Below, one piece after another: positions 31,301-39,556 of a DNA stretch of 64,000 nt. The stretch's first letter is position 1, and each line of letters opens with the position of its first letter. The notes under the pieces are model-generated. The model had not been told where the DNA came from. It saw only the letters and a list, made by a program, of their open reading frames with translations, and searched no databases. The translations under genes and the position numbers were made by a program. The DNA comes from Methylococcaceae bacterium (GTDB lineage: Bacteria; Pseudomonadota; Gammaproteobacteria; Methylococcales; Methylomonadaceae), in NCBI GenBank assembly GCA_030627205.1, contig DAOUSN010000005.1, forward strand, positions 21,859 through 85,858. Reading direction: 5' to 3'.

Positions 31301-31505
31301 TCTCTTTTCGACTATAAAAACGAATTAAAGTCATAAACCCTATAGCAAAAGCGAGTAAACTGGCGATAACTTCAAGTAAAGTATGAAGGTGTTCAGAGTC
31401 TTGCCAGCTAGAATTTTGTAGAGCAAAATAACCAGTGATTAACAATAATATAATTAACCAATAAAAAATAATACGATGAAAATAATTTTTATTTGTCTTA
31501 ATCAT
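28311..31505 (-). CDS. Hybrid sensor histidine kinase with MASE3, PAS, two receivers and HPt
   Basis: A 1064-residue membrane kinase. Order: MASE3-like seven-helix sensor (about 15-255; HLHTLLEVIASLLAFAIG and GFLDSYHAL), coiled coil, PAS (about 280-395, FixL-like REVEGLTKDGIIFPMEL), HisKA with H427 in MSHEIRTPLNG, and HATPase with DTGIGI and GGTGLGLSI. Then come receiver 1 (D723), receiver 2 (D864 in LMDIRMPEMDG) and HPt (H1003 in GHLIKGSSATFGA). The whole phosphorelay is in one chain, BarA-like in the cytoplasmic part. No response regulator gene adjoins it, so the output partner lies elsewhere. Signal unknown. All phospho-acceptor residues are present. Confidence 0.92.
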   Translation of the reverse strand: MIKTNKNYFHRIIFYWLIILLLITGYFALQNSSWQDSEHLHTLLEVIASLLAFAIGFMTLIRFYSRKESTFLIIGAGYIGIGFLDSYHALITSSWFKPYLLSQFSSLDFWSAIYPRLFLSVILCCSYLIWNREYQLGRLVIIKNKTLVYLIIIVTFISILLTLLPIPQFLFSNFIIHRPEEILPALFFGIALIGYLKKGYWREDSFEYWLVLAIIINFLAEILFIFFSGEKLDNADILKKLSYIVVLIGLFVSMYESFRQLEQKLAQERINSKQALQESEHYQKAIVDNVVDGLITINQQGIILSFNKAAETIFQYQAEETIGKNISFLMPAPYSKEHDSYLAAYHKTGEGKVIGLNREVEGLTKDGIIFPMELKVSKLQINSQINYLGLVRNISDRRQKENELKHAKQIAESANQAKSEFLSNMSHEIRTPLNGVIGMIELALGTQLDSRQQRFLTTANQSAELLLNVINDILDFSKIEAKKLDLDPHVFILRNSIETTATVIAIRAHEKNIELICSIAHNLPQKVIGDSSRIQQIILNLIGNSVKFTQSGEILVKVELCEDIKSQLDENSSLFHFSVQDTGIGIKKLQQEKIFEAFNQSDISIARHYGGTGLGLSISYQLVKLMGGKMWLESKLGKGSIFHFTIVLGTVTEEMVTAPKKLTSNKINDVLVVDDNATNGLVLKEMLLNWKMKPIVVESVTAALKVLEQAQERGLTFQLIITDYQMPELTGLELVKQVHDNPYWKDTFIIILSSVTAIADIESNGFNNLIDGFLVKPVQQSQLLGKIESLAGKSAQFTGNLEKESNLQLNPRMRILLAEDNLTNQEVVRGLLAQHEINNLTIVDNGKQAIEAYQHQQFDVILMDIRMPEMDGLEATVAIRKLEQHQKSKPIPIVALTAQAMKEDIDIYLAKGMDYYTAKPIKFKELFKILITILPVTTEDIENNQEDTNDIFNLKNSLELLGDNQDLLHKVIKIYLDNHQKLITKVRTEVNLGDAQSISDIGHLIKGSSATFGAKKVVALATKLEKIGKSGETQKAISIATQLEIEMKRLVTVLQNFQDSQSKN

Positions 31506-31688
31506 TGCTATCTAACCTTTAATTATGATTTATCCATTATAACAGTTGACTACTCTTTTCAAAGCCTATAGATTCTATATTTTCCATTAATGGAAGGAAA
31601 TCATAAAAAATAGCACTTAATACTTGAATTTTATCTGTGTCAATATATATCTAATATCATCCATCTATAAAATAATAGGAACGTTATC

Positions 31689-33044
31689 ATGTTATCCCGA
31701 CATAAATTTTTAATCTTTATTTTTTGGGGATTTTTTTGTACATCCTTAGAAGCCGCTTTACCTACTTACGATGCTAGTGGAAAAGTTTTACCTTCATTAT
31801 CCACTATGCTAAAACGGGTTAATCCAGCAGTTGTTAATATTTCTACATTCTCAACCACTCAAGAAGCCTACAATCCTTTGTTAAACGATCCTTTTTTTAG
31901 ACATTTTTTTAAAATTCCAAAACAACATCAACAAAAACAGCAAAGACGGCAACAAAGTGCAGGTTCAGGGGTTATTATTGACAAAGCTAAAGGTCTTGTT
32001 ATCACTAATCATCATGTGATTAATAATGCCGATGAAGTTCATGTTGGTTTAATTGATGGACGTAGTTTTTCTGCTAAAATTATTGGTTATGATTCTGAAT
32101 TAGATGTGGCTTTACTTAAAATTGAAGCGGATAACTTAAAAGAGGTTCTTTTAGCAAATTCTGATTTGTTAGAAGTGGGTGATTTTGCTGTTGCCATTGG
32201 TAATCCTTTTGGATTAGGTCAGACGGTAACAACTGGGATTATTAGTGCTTTAGGGCGTACAGGTCTTGGCATAGAAGGTTATGAGAATTTTATTCAAACG
32301 GATGCGTCTATTAACCCAGGAAATTCAGGGGGGGCATTGGTAAATTTACGAGGCGAATTAATTGGCATTAATACCGCTATTATTGCACCTTCCGGAGGTA
32401 ATGTAGGGATAGGATTTGCAATCCCCATTAATATGGTCAAAGCAAGTATTAATCAAATAGAAGAATTTGGTGAAGTCAAACGTGGGCGTATTGGAGTCAC
32501 TATTCAAGATATTAATTCTGAATTACGCAAAGCATTCAATTTAAAAAATGGTCAACAAGGGGTTTTAGTAACCAGTGTTTTAGATAATTCTTCCGCAGAA
32601 AATGCAGGAATAAAACAAGGTGATGTAATTATTAGTATTAATGGTAAACCTACTAAATCTACAGGTCAATTACGAACACGTATTGGTATGAAAGCAATAG
32701 GTGATGAAATTGAAGTTGCTTTAATTAGAGGCAATGATTTAAAGAAGCTTAAGGTTGAAATAGGCAAAATAGATAATACTAGAAGTTTAGCTAAAAAGCA
32801 TAAATTACTAGATGGAGTACAATTAGAAAATAATACGAATAGTAATGGGGTTATTATCCTAGGAATGACTCCAAATTCTTTTGCAGCTTATAGCGGTTTA
32901 CGCCCTGGTGATATTATTTTAGGAGCAAATAAAAAACCTGTCACTAATATAAAAAGTTTGAATAATGCGTTGACAGATTCTAATAAAAAAATTCTATTAC
33001 GCATTAATCGCAAAGGGCGATTATTTTATTTAGTTATTCGCTAA
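31689..33044 (+). CDS. Periplasmic serine protease DegP/DegQ (MucD-like)
   Basis: 451 residues. Signal peptide about 1-22, trypsin-like domain with H109 (TNHHV), D139 (SELDVALLKI) and S213 (NPGNSGGAL), then two PDZ domains (about 255-345 and 365-450). A Gln-rich insertion (residues 79-89) forms a short regulatory loop. The family degrades and refolds misfolded envelope proteins. DegP, DegQ and MucD cannot be told apart by sequence alone here. No RseA-type sigma factor operon adjoins it. Confidence 0.93.
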   Translation: MLSRHKFLIFIFWGFFCTSLEAALPTYDASGKVLPSLSTMLKRVNPAVVNISTFSTTQEAYNPLLNDPFFRHFFKIPKQHQQKQQRRQQSAGSGVIIDKAKGLVITNHHVINNADEVHVGLIDGRSFSAKIIGYDSELDVALLKIEADNLKEVLLANSDLLEVGDFAVAIGNPFGLGQTVTTGIISALGRTGLGIEGYENFIQTDASINPGNSGGALVNLRGELIGINTAIIAPSGGNVGIGFAIPINMVKASINQIEEFGEVKRGRIGVTIQDINSELRKAFNLKNGQQGVLVTSVLDNSSAENAGIKQGDVIISINGKPTKSTGQLRTRIGMKAIGDEIEVALIRGNDLKKLKVEIGKIDNTRSLAKKHKLLDGVQLENNTNSNGVIILGMTPNSFAAYSGLRPGDIILGANKKPVTNIKSLNNALTDSNKKILLRINRKGRLFYLVIR

Positions 33045-33084
33045 GAAATAAGCACTTGAAGATTGCCACCTCATCTGCAAAATT

Positions 33085-33114
33085 TTTTATTTTATTTTAT
33101 TTTATTTTATTTTA
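33085..33114 (+). repeat. Pentanucleotide tandem repeat (TTTTA)6
   Basis: Six exact TTTTA units at 33085-33114, flanked by degenerate copies (T6A before, T5A after). They lie between the protease stop and the zinc-ribbon ORF. A 5-base unit is prone to slipped-strand mispairing; depending on the true start of the next gene it would change either its reading frame or its leader length. Confidence 0.9.
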
Positions 33115-33134
33115 TTTTTATCTCCGCACATTTT

Positions 33135-33269
33135 ATGATTTATAAGTTAATGTATCTAAACGAAAACATCTTTATAATTAGTAATGATGCTTGTCCTGAT
33201 TGTGGTGCAACTGGTCATGATTTTGATGCGGATTTTTGTAAATACTGTGGCCATCCTTTAGAAAATTAA
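33135..33269 (+). CDS. Small zinc-ribbon protein
   Basis: A 44-residue ORF (ATG at 33135; ATG at 33150 also possible) whose C-terminal half is a two-knuckle zinc ribbon, ACPDCGATGHDFDADFCKYC, ending GHPLEN. An in-frame TTG at 33063 would extend it through the (TTTTA)6 repeat into a Phe/Tyr/Ile-rich stretch, but there is no ribosome site there and that sequence is just translated repeat. Function unknown. It lies between a protease and gloA on the same strand. Confidence 0.55.
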   Translation: MIYKLMYLNENIFIISNDACPDCGATGHDFDADFCKYCGHPLEN

Positions 33270-33295
33270 TTTACTTTTAACCAGCGGAATTATCA

Positions 33296-33736
33296 ATGCG
33301 TTATTTACATACTATGATTAGAGTTCAAAACCTTGACGACTCACTTAATTTTTATTGCCATAAACTCGGCTTAATTGAATCACACCGTATAGAAAATGAA
33401 GAAGGTCGTTTTTCTTTGATTTATTTATATGCCACAGATGATACTGAACAAGCTAGAGTAAATGAAGCCCCTTTAATTGAATTAACCTATAATTGGGATA
33501 GAGAAAGTTATGAAGGTGGGCGTAATTTTGGACATTTAGCTTTTGAGGTTGATAATATTTATGCCAGTTGTCAATCGTTAATGGATCAAGGTATTATTAT
33601 TAACCGTCCACCACGTGATGGTTATATGGCTTTTATCAAATCTCCAGATGATATTTCTATCGAATTACTTCAAAAAGGTAATAAACTAGCCTTACAAGAG
33701 CCATGGCTTTCTATGGAAAATAAAGGCAGTTGGTAA
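33296..33736 (+). CDS. gloA: Lactoylglutathione lyase (glyoxalase I)
   Basis: 146 residues of the nickel/zinc glyoxalase I family: MRYLHTMIRVQNLDDSLNFY with the first metal His, LIELTYNWD with Glu, FGHLAFEVDN with His and SPDDISIELLQ with Glu complete the four metal ligands. It isomerises the methylglyoxal-glutathione hemithioacetal in the cytosol. It starts 26 bases after the zinc-ribbon ORF, with comF 5 bases downstream. Confidence 0.95.
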   Translation: MRYLHTMIRVQNLDDSLNFYCHKLGLIESHRIENEEGRFSLIYLYATDDTEQARVNEAPLIELTYNWDRESYEGGRNFGHLAFEVDNIYASCQSLMDQGIIINRPPRDGYMAFIKSPDDISIELLQKGNKLALQEPWLSMENKGSW

Positions 33737-33741
33737 GCTAG

Positions 33742-34422
33742 GTGCTGGTAACATTATTAAATAAACTACCTTCATATTGTATACTTTGTGATAACAAGGG
33801 TATAGCAGGTAAAGATATTTGCAATATTTGTTTGACCCAATTGCTTAAAAATGATTGTTGCTGTTATCAATGTGGAATGCCATTAGAACAAACCTTGCAA
33901 ACTAATATTTGTGGTTATTGTCAAAGTATCCCTCCTAGTTTTGACCGTACTTACGCGCCATTTATTTATCAAGGGGTAATTCGCTATTTAATTACCAACC
34001 TTAAATTTAATCAACATTATAAAAATGCACGTCTTTTAGGACAGCTTTTTAGCGACGCATTACCTGAAGCCAAATTACCTCAGTGTATTATCCCTGTTCC
34101 CTTACATAAAAAACGCTATCGCCAACGAGGGTTTAATCAATGCTTAGAAATTGCCAAAACAGTAGGGCGAAAATTACAGATTCCCATAGAAGCAAAGCTG
34201 TGTATCCGTCATCGAAATACCGCTCATCAAGTAGGTTTAGCAACTAAAGAACGGCGTAAAAATGTTGAAAATGCCTTTTCTGTTATTAAAAAAACTAACT
34301 ATACCCATATTGCTATTTTAGATGATGTCATGACTACAGGATCTACTTTACGAGAAGTTGCTTTAGTTTTAAAAAAATCAGGGATTATCACCATAGAACT
34401 TTGGGTGTGCGCGCGTGCTTGA
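33742..34422 (+). CDS. comF: ComF family phosphoribosyltransferase-like protein
   Basis: 226 residues, GTG start 5 bases after gloA. The N-terminal double zinc finger (CILCDN, CNIC, CYQCG, CGYC) and C-terminal PRTase domain with IPVPLHKKRYRQRGFNQCLEIAK and ILDDVMTTGSTL are the ComF/GntX layout. ComF supports DNA uptake in transformation, although in proteobacteria the molecular role is uncertain. Confidence 0.93.
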   Translation: MLVTLLNKLPSYCILCDNKGIAGKDICNICLTQLLKNDCCCYQCGMPLEQTLQTNICGYCQSIPPSFDRTYAPFIYQGVIRYLITNLKFNQHYKNARLLGQLFSDALPEAKLPQCIIPVPLHKKRYRQRGFNQCLEIAKTVGRKLQIPIEAKLCIRHRNTAHQVGLATKERRKNVENAFSVIKKTNYTHIAILDDVMTTGSTLREVALVLKKSGIITIELWVCARA

Positions 34423-34454
34423 AAAAATTATCTTAGTTAGAAAAGGAACATAAA

Positions 34455-34931
34455 ATGAAAATATGGGTAGATGCTGATTCTTGCCCTGTGGTAATTAAAG
34501 AAATTTTGTTTAAAGCCGCAAAACGTACAGGGGTATTATTAACCTTAGTTGCTAATCATCCGTTACATATTCCTCCTTCACGCAACATTAAATTTATTCA
34601 AGTATCATCAGGGTTTGATGTTGCTGATAATGAAATTGTAAACAGATTAAATATAGGTGATCTGGTGATTACTGGTGATATTCCTTTAGCAGCAGAAATA
34701 ATTGAAAAGGGTGGACAGGCACTTGACCCACGTGGTGAATTATATTCAAAAAATAATATTAAAGCACGTTTAACCATGAGAGATTTTATGGATACCTTGC
34801 GTGCAAGCGGAATAGATACAGGAGGACAAGCTCCTTTTAGTCAAAATGAACGAAAAGATTTTGCTAATCAGCTAGATAAATTATTAACCAGTATGAAGAT
34901 TACTGCGAATGGAAAGCCGTTATTTAAATAA
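34455..34931 (+). CDS. YaiI/YqxD family protein (DUF188)
   Basis: 158 residues with the family N-terminus [20 protein letters not shown] and the conserved [20 protein letters not shown] and DPRGELY. The acidic residues in DADSC and GDIP suggest a PIN-like nuclease fold, but the activity is not established. AAAGGAACA precedes the ATG. Confidence 0.92.
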   Translation: MKIWVDADSCPVVIKEILFKAAKRTGVLLTLVANHPLHIPPSRNIKFIQVSSGFDVADNEIVNRLNIGDLVITGDIPLAAEIIEKGGQALDPRGELYSKNNIKARLTMRDFMDTLRASGIDTGGQAPFSQNERKDFANQLDKLLTSMKITANGKPLFK

Positions 34932-35069
34932 TATTTTAAAACTATAACCTGTTTTTAAGGGTCTATGTAGATCCTCCAATAATGAGTTATATTTAACATA
35001 AATTTATGCAAAAAATCTTTAAAAAGGCTAAACTAAGCTGTTTTATTAATAATAATGGGTGGATAATTT

Positions 35070-35789
35070 ATGTGTTTTAGCGCGAATATGTCACTTGGAT
35101 TCGGGATCATAGGTTTTGTTGCTGCAGGCATTACTTTTTTAGATAAAAATGAAACTTTTTGGGTTAGATTAGCAAGAACTTATGCTATTTTTCATTTTTC
35201 ACTCATGGAATTTATTCAGTATTTTGCTTACCCTGTTGCCGACCAATGTGGTTATGGGACTAATCTTTTTCTCAGTGAATTATCAACTTATCATATTGCT
35301 CTACAAGCGTTTGCAATTATGCCTGCACTTGCAACTTATTCATCAGACCCAAACGCCTTAAAGAGAGCCGCCAAAATGGGGGCAACATTAAGCGGTATTT
35401 TTATTATTTTTAACTTTTTACCACGACAATGGCAATTATTTGAGATTACTCCAAATTTTATTGGTAATATGGTTGCTTGTTTATTTATGGGTAAATATCA
35501 CATAGGTTACCATATCACCAGTGCTTACGGTTTACTCGTTACACATGGATCATTATTTGCTTTAGCATTAAGCGGTTTTTTATGGGAAAATAATATAAGG
35601 ATTGCCAGCTATCATTTTTCTATGGCAATTATGACATTATTTGCTCCCCAATGGCTACTTGGGATAACAACAGGCGAAGCTGCGGCAATATATTGTTTTT
35701 ATTCTATTCCTATTACTATTAGTTTTATGCCTTATTTTAAGAATTTTTTTAAATCTTCTAAACATGAAAATTATCAGGAATTTGCTTAG
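35070..35789 (+). CDS. Multi-pass membrane protein, DUF5765-like
   Basis: 239 residues with about seven hydrophobic segments and a conserved-looking N-terminus MCFSANMSLGFGIIGFVAAG. The MC-x-SA start and the FHFSLMEFIQYF and HGSLFALALSGFLWENN segments recall DUF5765 proteins; I am not certain of the family. No catalytic motif is visible. It stands alone between yaiI and dksA, with 138- and 144-base gaps. Confidence 0.55.
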   Translation: MCFSANMSLGFGIIGFVAAGITFLDKNETFWVRLARTYAIFHFSLMEFIQYFAYPVADQCGYGTNLFLSELSTYHIALQAFAIMPALATYSSDPNALKRAAKMGATLSGIFIIFNFLPRQWQLFEITPNFIGNMVACLFMGKYHIGYHITSAYGLLVTHGSLFALALSGFLWENNIRIASYHFSMAIMTLFAPQWLLGITTGEAAAIYCFYSIPITISFMPYFKNFFKSSKHENYQEFA

Positions 35790-35933
35790 GTATTGTAACA
35801 AATAGTTGTAATTTACTTCTTATAAACTAAGTCACACTAAATTTAATTTGAGGAAAATAATAATAATACCTTGCTAATTGTTAATTATTCTGTTAAAAAT
35901 GCGCAGTTTTTAATTATGCTTAGGAGCTAATGG

Positions 35934-36365
35934 ATGACCGAGTCTAAAACTGTTGAAACCCCTTTTAGTTTTACACCTTATGATAAAAAAGAAGGTGAAG
36001 AATATATGAATGATGAGCAGCAAGCACATTTTGATAAAATTCTTAATAACTGGAAAAATGAATTAAGAGCAGAGGTTGATCGTACCGTACATCACATGCA
36101 AGATGATGCCTCTAATTTTCCAGACCCTAATGATAGAGCAACACAAGAATCTGAATTTAGTTTAGAGCTAAGAACACGCGACCGAGAACGAAAACTCATA
36201 AAAAAAATTGATGACGCATTACGATTAATAGAATTAGATGATTATGGGTATTGCGATTCTTGTGGTATTGATATTGGTGTACGTCGCCTTGAAGCTAGAC
36301 CGACAGCGACATTATGTATAGACTGTAAAACCTTAGATGAAATACGTGAAAAGCAAATGGGATAA
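35934..36365 (+). CDS. dksA: RNA polymerase-binding transcription factor DksA
   Basis: 143 residues. The coiled-coil hairpin with the [16 protein letters not shown] tip (residues around 54-70, containing the functional Asp pair) and the C4 zinc finger [23 protein letters not shown]2-C are intact. With ppGpp it tunes rRNA and amino-acid promoters through the RNA polymerase secondary channel. The gene is preceded by AGGAG. The usual neighbour gluQ is absent. Confidence 0.96.
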   Translation: MTESKTVETPFSFTPYDKKEGEEYMNDEQQAHFDKILNNWKNELRAEVDRTVHHMQDDASNFPDPNDRATQESEFSLELRTRDRERKLIKKIDDALRLIELDDYGYCDSCGIDIGVRRLEARPTATLCIDCKTLDEIREKQMG

Positions 36366-36573
36366 CTCTATCTCCTCTTAATCCTCTGGTTTATCAAGGG
36401 AGATTCGCGCCCTCACCCACAGGTAATCTGAATTTAGGCTCACTTTATACTGCCGTTACCATCTGTATAATCTAGCATCTAATTGTGGAGATTTCATTTT
36501 GGAATGTAATGTTAATTAACCTAATCACATAAGTAAAGTGATAGTCTTTATTAAATAATTAAAGGAGTTAAAC

Positions 36574-37695
36574 ATGAATGAATGGTTTTTTTCTTATGAA
36601 AATAATATAACAGGCCCTCATGATATTAATTATGCGAAGGCTTTTGTTAGAGAGCATCCAGGAGCTTATTGTTGGAAAGAAGGTTGGATGGAATGGCAGC
36701 TAGTTTTTGAGGTTACCGAAATTCGGCGAATGAAAAAAGATGGGGTTACGCCATTTCCACCACCGCCAGCAGCTATGATTTCGCCTAAACCAACAAGTTT
36801 ACCTCATAACCATCCATCATCAATTGCAACCACCGTCGCTAATAATTCAGCCTTAGTACAACAAACTAACAGCTCAATAGGATTTGGCGGGGATGATTAT
36901 ACAGACGGCATAGATTATAAAATTTATGGAACTGAAACCCAATTTATAGAAATTGAATTAGACCCAGAAGAAAGTGCAGTAGCTGAAGCTGGGGCAATGA
37001 TGTACAAAACCGCTAACGTAGCAATGGAAACCATTTTTGGTGATGGTTCTAGCAATGATAGTAAACAAGGATTCATGGGGCGTTTATTGGGGGCAGGGAA
37101 ACGATTATTAACCAATGAAAGTTTATTTACCACCGTTTTCACTCAAAATGGGGATGGTAAAGGCAAAGTTGCTTTTGGCGCGCCATTTCCTGGGACAATT
37201 CTCGCCCTAAATTTAAAAGATTATGACGGTAAATTAATTTGTCAAAAAGACAGTTTTTTAGCGGCAGCAAAAGGCGTACAAATTGGGATTCATTTTCAGC
37301 GTAAAATTTTAACAGGATTATTTGGCGGTGAAGGTTTTATTATGCAAAAGCTTGAAGGAACAGGTTGGGTATTTATTCACATGGGAGGAACGCTACATAA
37401 AATTGAATTAGCCGCTGGAGAAACCCTCCATGTAGACACGGGGTGTTTAGGCGCATTAACCCAAACAGTTGATTATGATATTCAACAAGCAGGTGGAGTT
37501 AAAACCATGTTATTTGGAGGGGAAGGGGTATTTTTTGCCAAACTAACTGGTCCGGGAACTGTATGGTTACAAAGCCTACCTTTTTCAAGACTAGCAGGAC
37601 GTATGTTATCTGCTGCACCTCAGAAAGGCGGCAGTCAAGGGGAGGGATCTATTTTAGGCGGGCTAGGTAATCTTTTAGATGGGGATAATTTTTAG
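36574..37695 (+). CDS. GYF_2 domain fused to AIM24/TIGR00266 domain
   Basis: 373 residues. Residues 1-50 form a GYF_2-type peptide-binding module (EWFFSYENNITGPHD, WKEGWMEWQLVFE). Then comes a Pro/Ser/Asn-rich linker (about 60-105), and from about 110 an AIM24/TIGR00266 beta-rich domain (IEIELDPEESAVAEAGAMMY, GFIMQKLEGTGWVFIHMGGT, LFGGEGVFFAKLTGPGTVWL). AIM24 proteins are widespread with poorly defined function; the GYF_2 domain usually recruits Pro-rich partners. AAAGGAG precedes the ATG. Single gene. Confidence 0.87.
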   Translation: MNEWFFSYENNITGPHDINYAKAFVREHPGAYCWKEGWMEWQLVFEVTEIRRMKKDGVTPFPPPPAAMISPKPTSLPHNHPSSIATTVANNSALVQQTNSSIGFGGDDYTDGIDYKIYGTETQFIEIELDPEESAVAEAGAMMYKTANVAMETIFGDGSSNDSKQGFMGRLLGAGKRLLTNESLFTTVFTQNGDGKGKVAFGAPFPGTILALNLKDYDGKLICQKDSFLAAAKGVQIGIHFQRKILTGLFGGEGFIMQKLEGTGWVFIHMGGTLHKIELAAGETLHVDTGCLGALTQTVDYDIQQAGGVKTMLFGGEGVFFAKLTGPGTVWLQSLPFSRLAGRMLSAAPQKGGSQGEGSILGGLGNLLDGDNF

Positions 37696-37816
37696 ATATT
37701 TCAAAACTAGAGAATATACCTAAAAATAGCTTGAAAAATAATATAAAATCTAACTTGTTATAAGGGTAGATAGAATCTTATTAAGCATAATGTGATAAAT
37801 TATGCTAAATTATAAT

Positions 37817-37855
37817 GCGATAAGATGCGTTAAATTATAGATACCATCTTATCGC
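37817..37855. repeat. 11-bp inverted repeat upstream of a putative toxin-antitoxin pair
   Basis: GCGATAAGATG (37817-37827) and its exact complement CATCTTATCGC (37845-37855) flank a 17-base loop in the 269-base gap between the AIM24 gene and the TA-like pair. It could be a terminator without a T-tract, an operator of the downstream pair or the end of a small mobile element. The rest of the gap (37696-37964) shows only AT-rich near-repeats of the type ATTATGCTAAATTAT. Confidence 0.6.
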
Positions 37856-37964
37856 GTTTAAATCTGGGATATGTTTTGATCCAAATTATGTAACTTAATT
37901 ATTATTTGACTTTACTTAATTTAAGACGGTATCTATGACAATAAAAATATTATGAGGTGTTGTT

Positions 37965-38162
37965 ATGTCTATTGCATATAGAAAAAATACATCTTCTTTT
38001 ATGATAAGAACAGAAGATAAAATTCCACTGTTAAAAACATCATTTACGTTTGATTTAGAAAAAATGAAAAAGGCTGTTAATGCACCTGTTCATATACCTC
38101 CAAGAAACTTAACAAGAGAAGAGCTACGCGCATGGATGATAAGCAAGGCAACAAAGAAATAA
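37965..38162 (+). CDS. Putative antitoxin, short protein upstream of YafO-like gene
   Basis: 65 residues, basic and without a recognised domain (DLEKMKKAVNAPVHIPPRNL near the middle, ending ISKATKK). It is preceded by GAGG and overlaps the following gene by 31 bases, the order and size typical for an antitoxin preceding its toxin. The assignment rests on context only. Confidence 0.45.
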   Translation: MSIAYRKNTSSFMIRTEDKIPLLKTSFTFDLEKMKKAVNAPVHIPPRNLTREELRAWMISKATKK

Positions 38163-38527
38163 TTATAGGTTATGGTGAAATATTCCTTAACAAATTCAAT
38201 AATTTTCCTATCAAAGATCAAGATAAAATATTAGATTTTGCCGAGCATATAGAAAACAATGGCTTTAATTCTCTACCTGGAAGAAACAAGCCATCTCATT
38301 ATGTAAGCACTAATGACTCAAATTTCTTGGAAAAAGTAAAGTACGCTCAAAAATATAATCTCCATCATTACCATATCGGAATACCTAGTTATGATGTAAC
38401 AAATAAATATGGCGATTGGACATCCGAATGGATAATACATTATCAACACCTAGGTAATAAAGTATATATTGTTGAATTAGATGATCATCCTCCATTTGCT
38501 TTGCCTCCTAAAAAATATTTCAAGTAA
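38132..38527 (+). CDS. Putative YafO/RelE-like toxin
   Basis: 131 residues. The spacing of LPGRNKPS, the HHYHIG segment, the WTSEWIIHY strand and KVYIVELDDHPP resembles YafO-type ribosome-dependent mRNA interferases, but similarity is low and judged by eye. It overlaps the 65-residue upstream gene by 31 bases and converges with pqqB. If the call is right this is a two-gene type II toxin-antitoxin module; otherwise it is a conserved hypothetical pair. Confidence 0.45.
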   Translation: MDDKQGNKEIIIGYGEIFLNKFNNFPIKDQDKILDFAEHIENNGFNSLPGRNKPSHYVSTNDSNFLEKVKYAQKYNLHHYHIGIPSYDVTNKYGDWTSEWIIHYQHLGNKVYIVELDDHPPFALPPKKYFK

Positions 38528-38545
38528 ATAATTAGCACGGTAAAC

Positions 38546-39457
38546 TTATAAATCAATTTCTAAGCCATCATAAGAAACTTCAATATTATTTTCACTAAGA
38601 ATTTTACGTTCTTTTGAATCATCATCTAAGATTGGATTAGTATTATTAATATGAATTAATATTTTACGTGTATTTTCAATCCTATTTAATACTTCAATCA
38701 TGCCGCCTACTCCTGATTGTGGTAAATGTCCAATTTCTCGCGCTCGTTTTGGACTAATATTTTGTGTACACATCTCATCATCTGTCCAAAATGTTCCATC
38801 TATCATTATGCAATCAACTGCCTGCATTGCTTCCATAACATGGGGTTCTATTTCACCTAATCCAGGTGAATAAAATACTTTTTTTCCTGTTGATATTTGT
38901 TCAATAATAACTCCAATATTATCGCCTTTATGAGGGTCATGGCGATGAGGTGAATATGGTGGAGCTTTACTTTTTAATGCTTGAGTATAAAAACGTAAGT
39001 CGTTAATAAGCGGAACAGTAAACCCACTTCCATCAGTAGGGATGCTATGATGATTAACCGTACAGTAATCCTCTAACATTTTAAACACTGGAAATCCCGT
39101 GGTTAAATCATCTTTTACCATGTCAGTGCAATAAACATCTAATGGCTTACCTTCACGTAACATTAACATCCCGGTCGTATGGTCAATTTGACTATCAATC
39201 AGCATAATTGCCTTAATACCAGTATCCCGCACGCCCTCTTTAGGCTGAATAGCAGGAAAAGATTCTAATTGGGTAAGAATATCAGGTGAGGTATTAAAAA
39301 GTAACCAGTTACGATTATCAGTACTAACAGCAATAGATGATTGCGTCCGTGCTGATCCATTCATTTGTTGATAACGTAAACGATGGCAATTATGACAGTT
39401 ACAATTCCATTGTGGAAAACCACCGCCTGCTCCAGAACCTAAAACATGTATTTTCAT
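38546..39457 (-). CDS. pqqB: Pyrroloquinoline quinone biosynthesis protein PqqB
   Basis: 303 residues of metallo-beta-lactamase fold with the PqqB signature MKIHVLGSGAGGGFPQWNCN, CHNCHRLR, IDSQIDHTTGMLMLREG and MIDGTFWTDDEM. PqqB is an iron hydroxylase acting on the Glu-Tyr-derived intermediate of PQQ. It lies 99 bases downstream of pqqA with a hairpin in between and has no evident Shine-Dalgarno site before its ATG. pqqC, D and E are not in the window. Confidence 0.96.
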   Translation of the reverse strand: MKIHVLGSGAGGGFPQWNCNCHNCHRLRYQQMNGSARTQSSIAVSTDNRNWLLFNTSPDILTQLESFPAIQPKEGVRDTGIKAIMLIDSQIDHTTGMLMLREGKPLDVYCTDMVKDDLTTGFPVFKMLEDYCTVNHHSIPTDGSGFTVPLINDLRFYTQALKSKAPPYSPHRHDPHKGDNIGVIIEQISTGKKVFYSPGLGEIEPHVMEAMQAVDCIMIDGTFWTDDEMCTQNISPKRAREIGHLPQSGVGGMIEVLNRIENTRKILIHINNTNPILDDDSKERKILSENNIEVSYDGLEIDL

Positions 39458-39506
39458 AAAAATAGTGTGTTTGTAAAATAAAAAATAAAAAATAAATTTA
39501 ATTTAT

Positions 39507-39536
39507 AAAAAAAGGAGCTTTTCAGCTCCTTTTTTT
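39507..39536 (-). terminator. Hairpin between pqqA and pqqB (attenuating terminator)
   Basis: AGGAGCT (39513-39519) and AGCTCCT (39524-39530) form a 7-bp stem with a 4-base loop, flanked by A7 and T7 so that it can terminate on either strand. On the minus strand it follows pqqA and precedes pqqB, fitting partial termination that yields far more pqqA than pqqB message. Confidence 0.85.
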
Positions 39537-39556
39537 ATCTTCTAAACCATTAGTGA

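Noticed and set aside
33063..33134. Hydrophobic Phe/Tyr-rich N-terminus of the zinc-ribbon ORF as a membrane segment
   Set aside because: It is the translation of the TTTTA repeat, has only a TTG start and no ribosome site.
36371..36403. Hairpin after dksA as an intrinsic terminator
   Set aside because: The stem has a bulge, a long loop and no T-tract; support is too weak to list.
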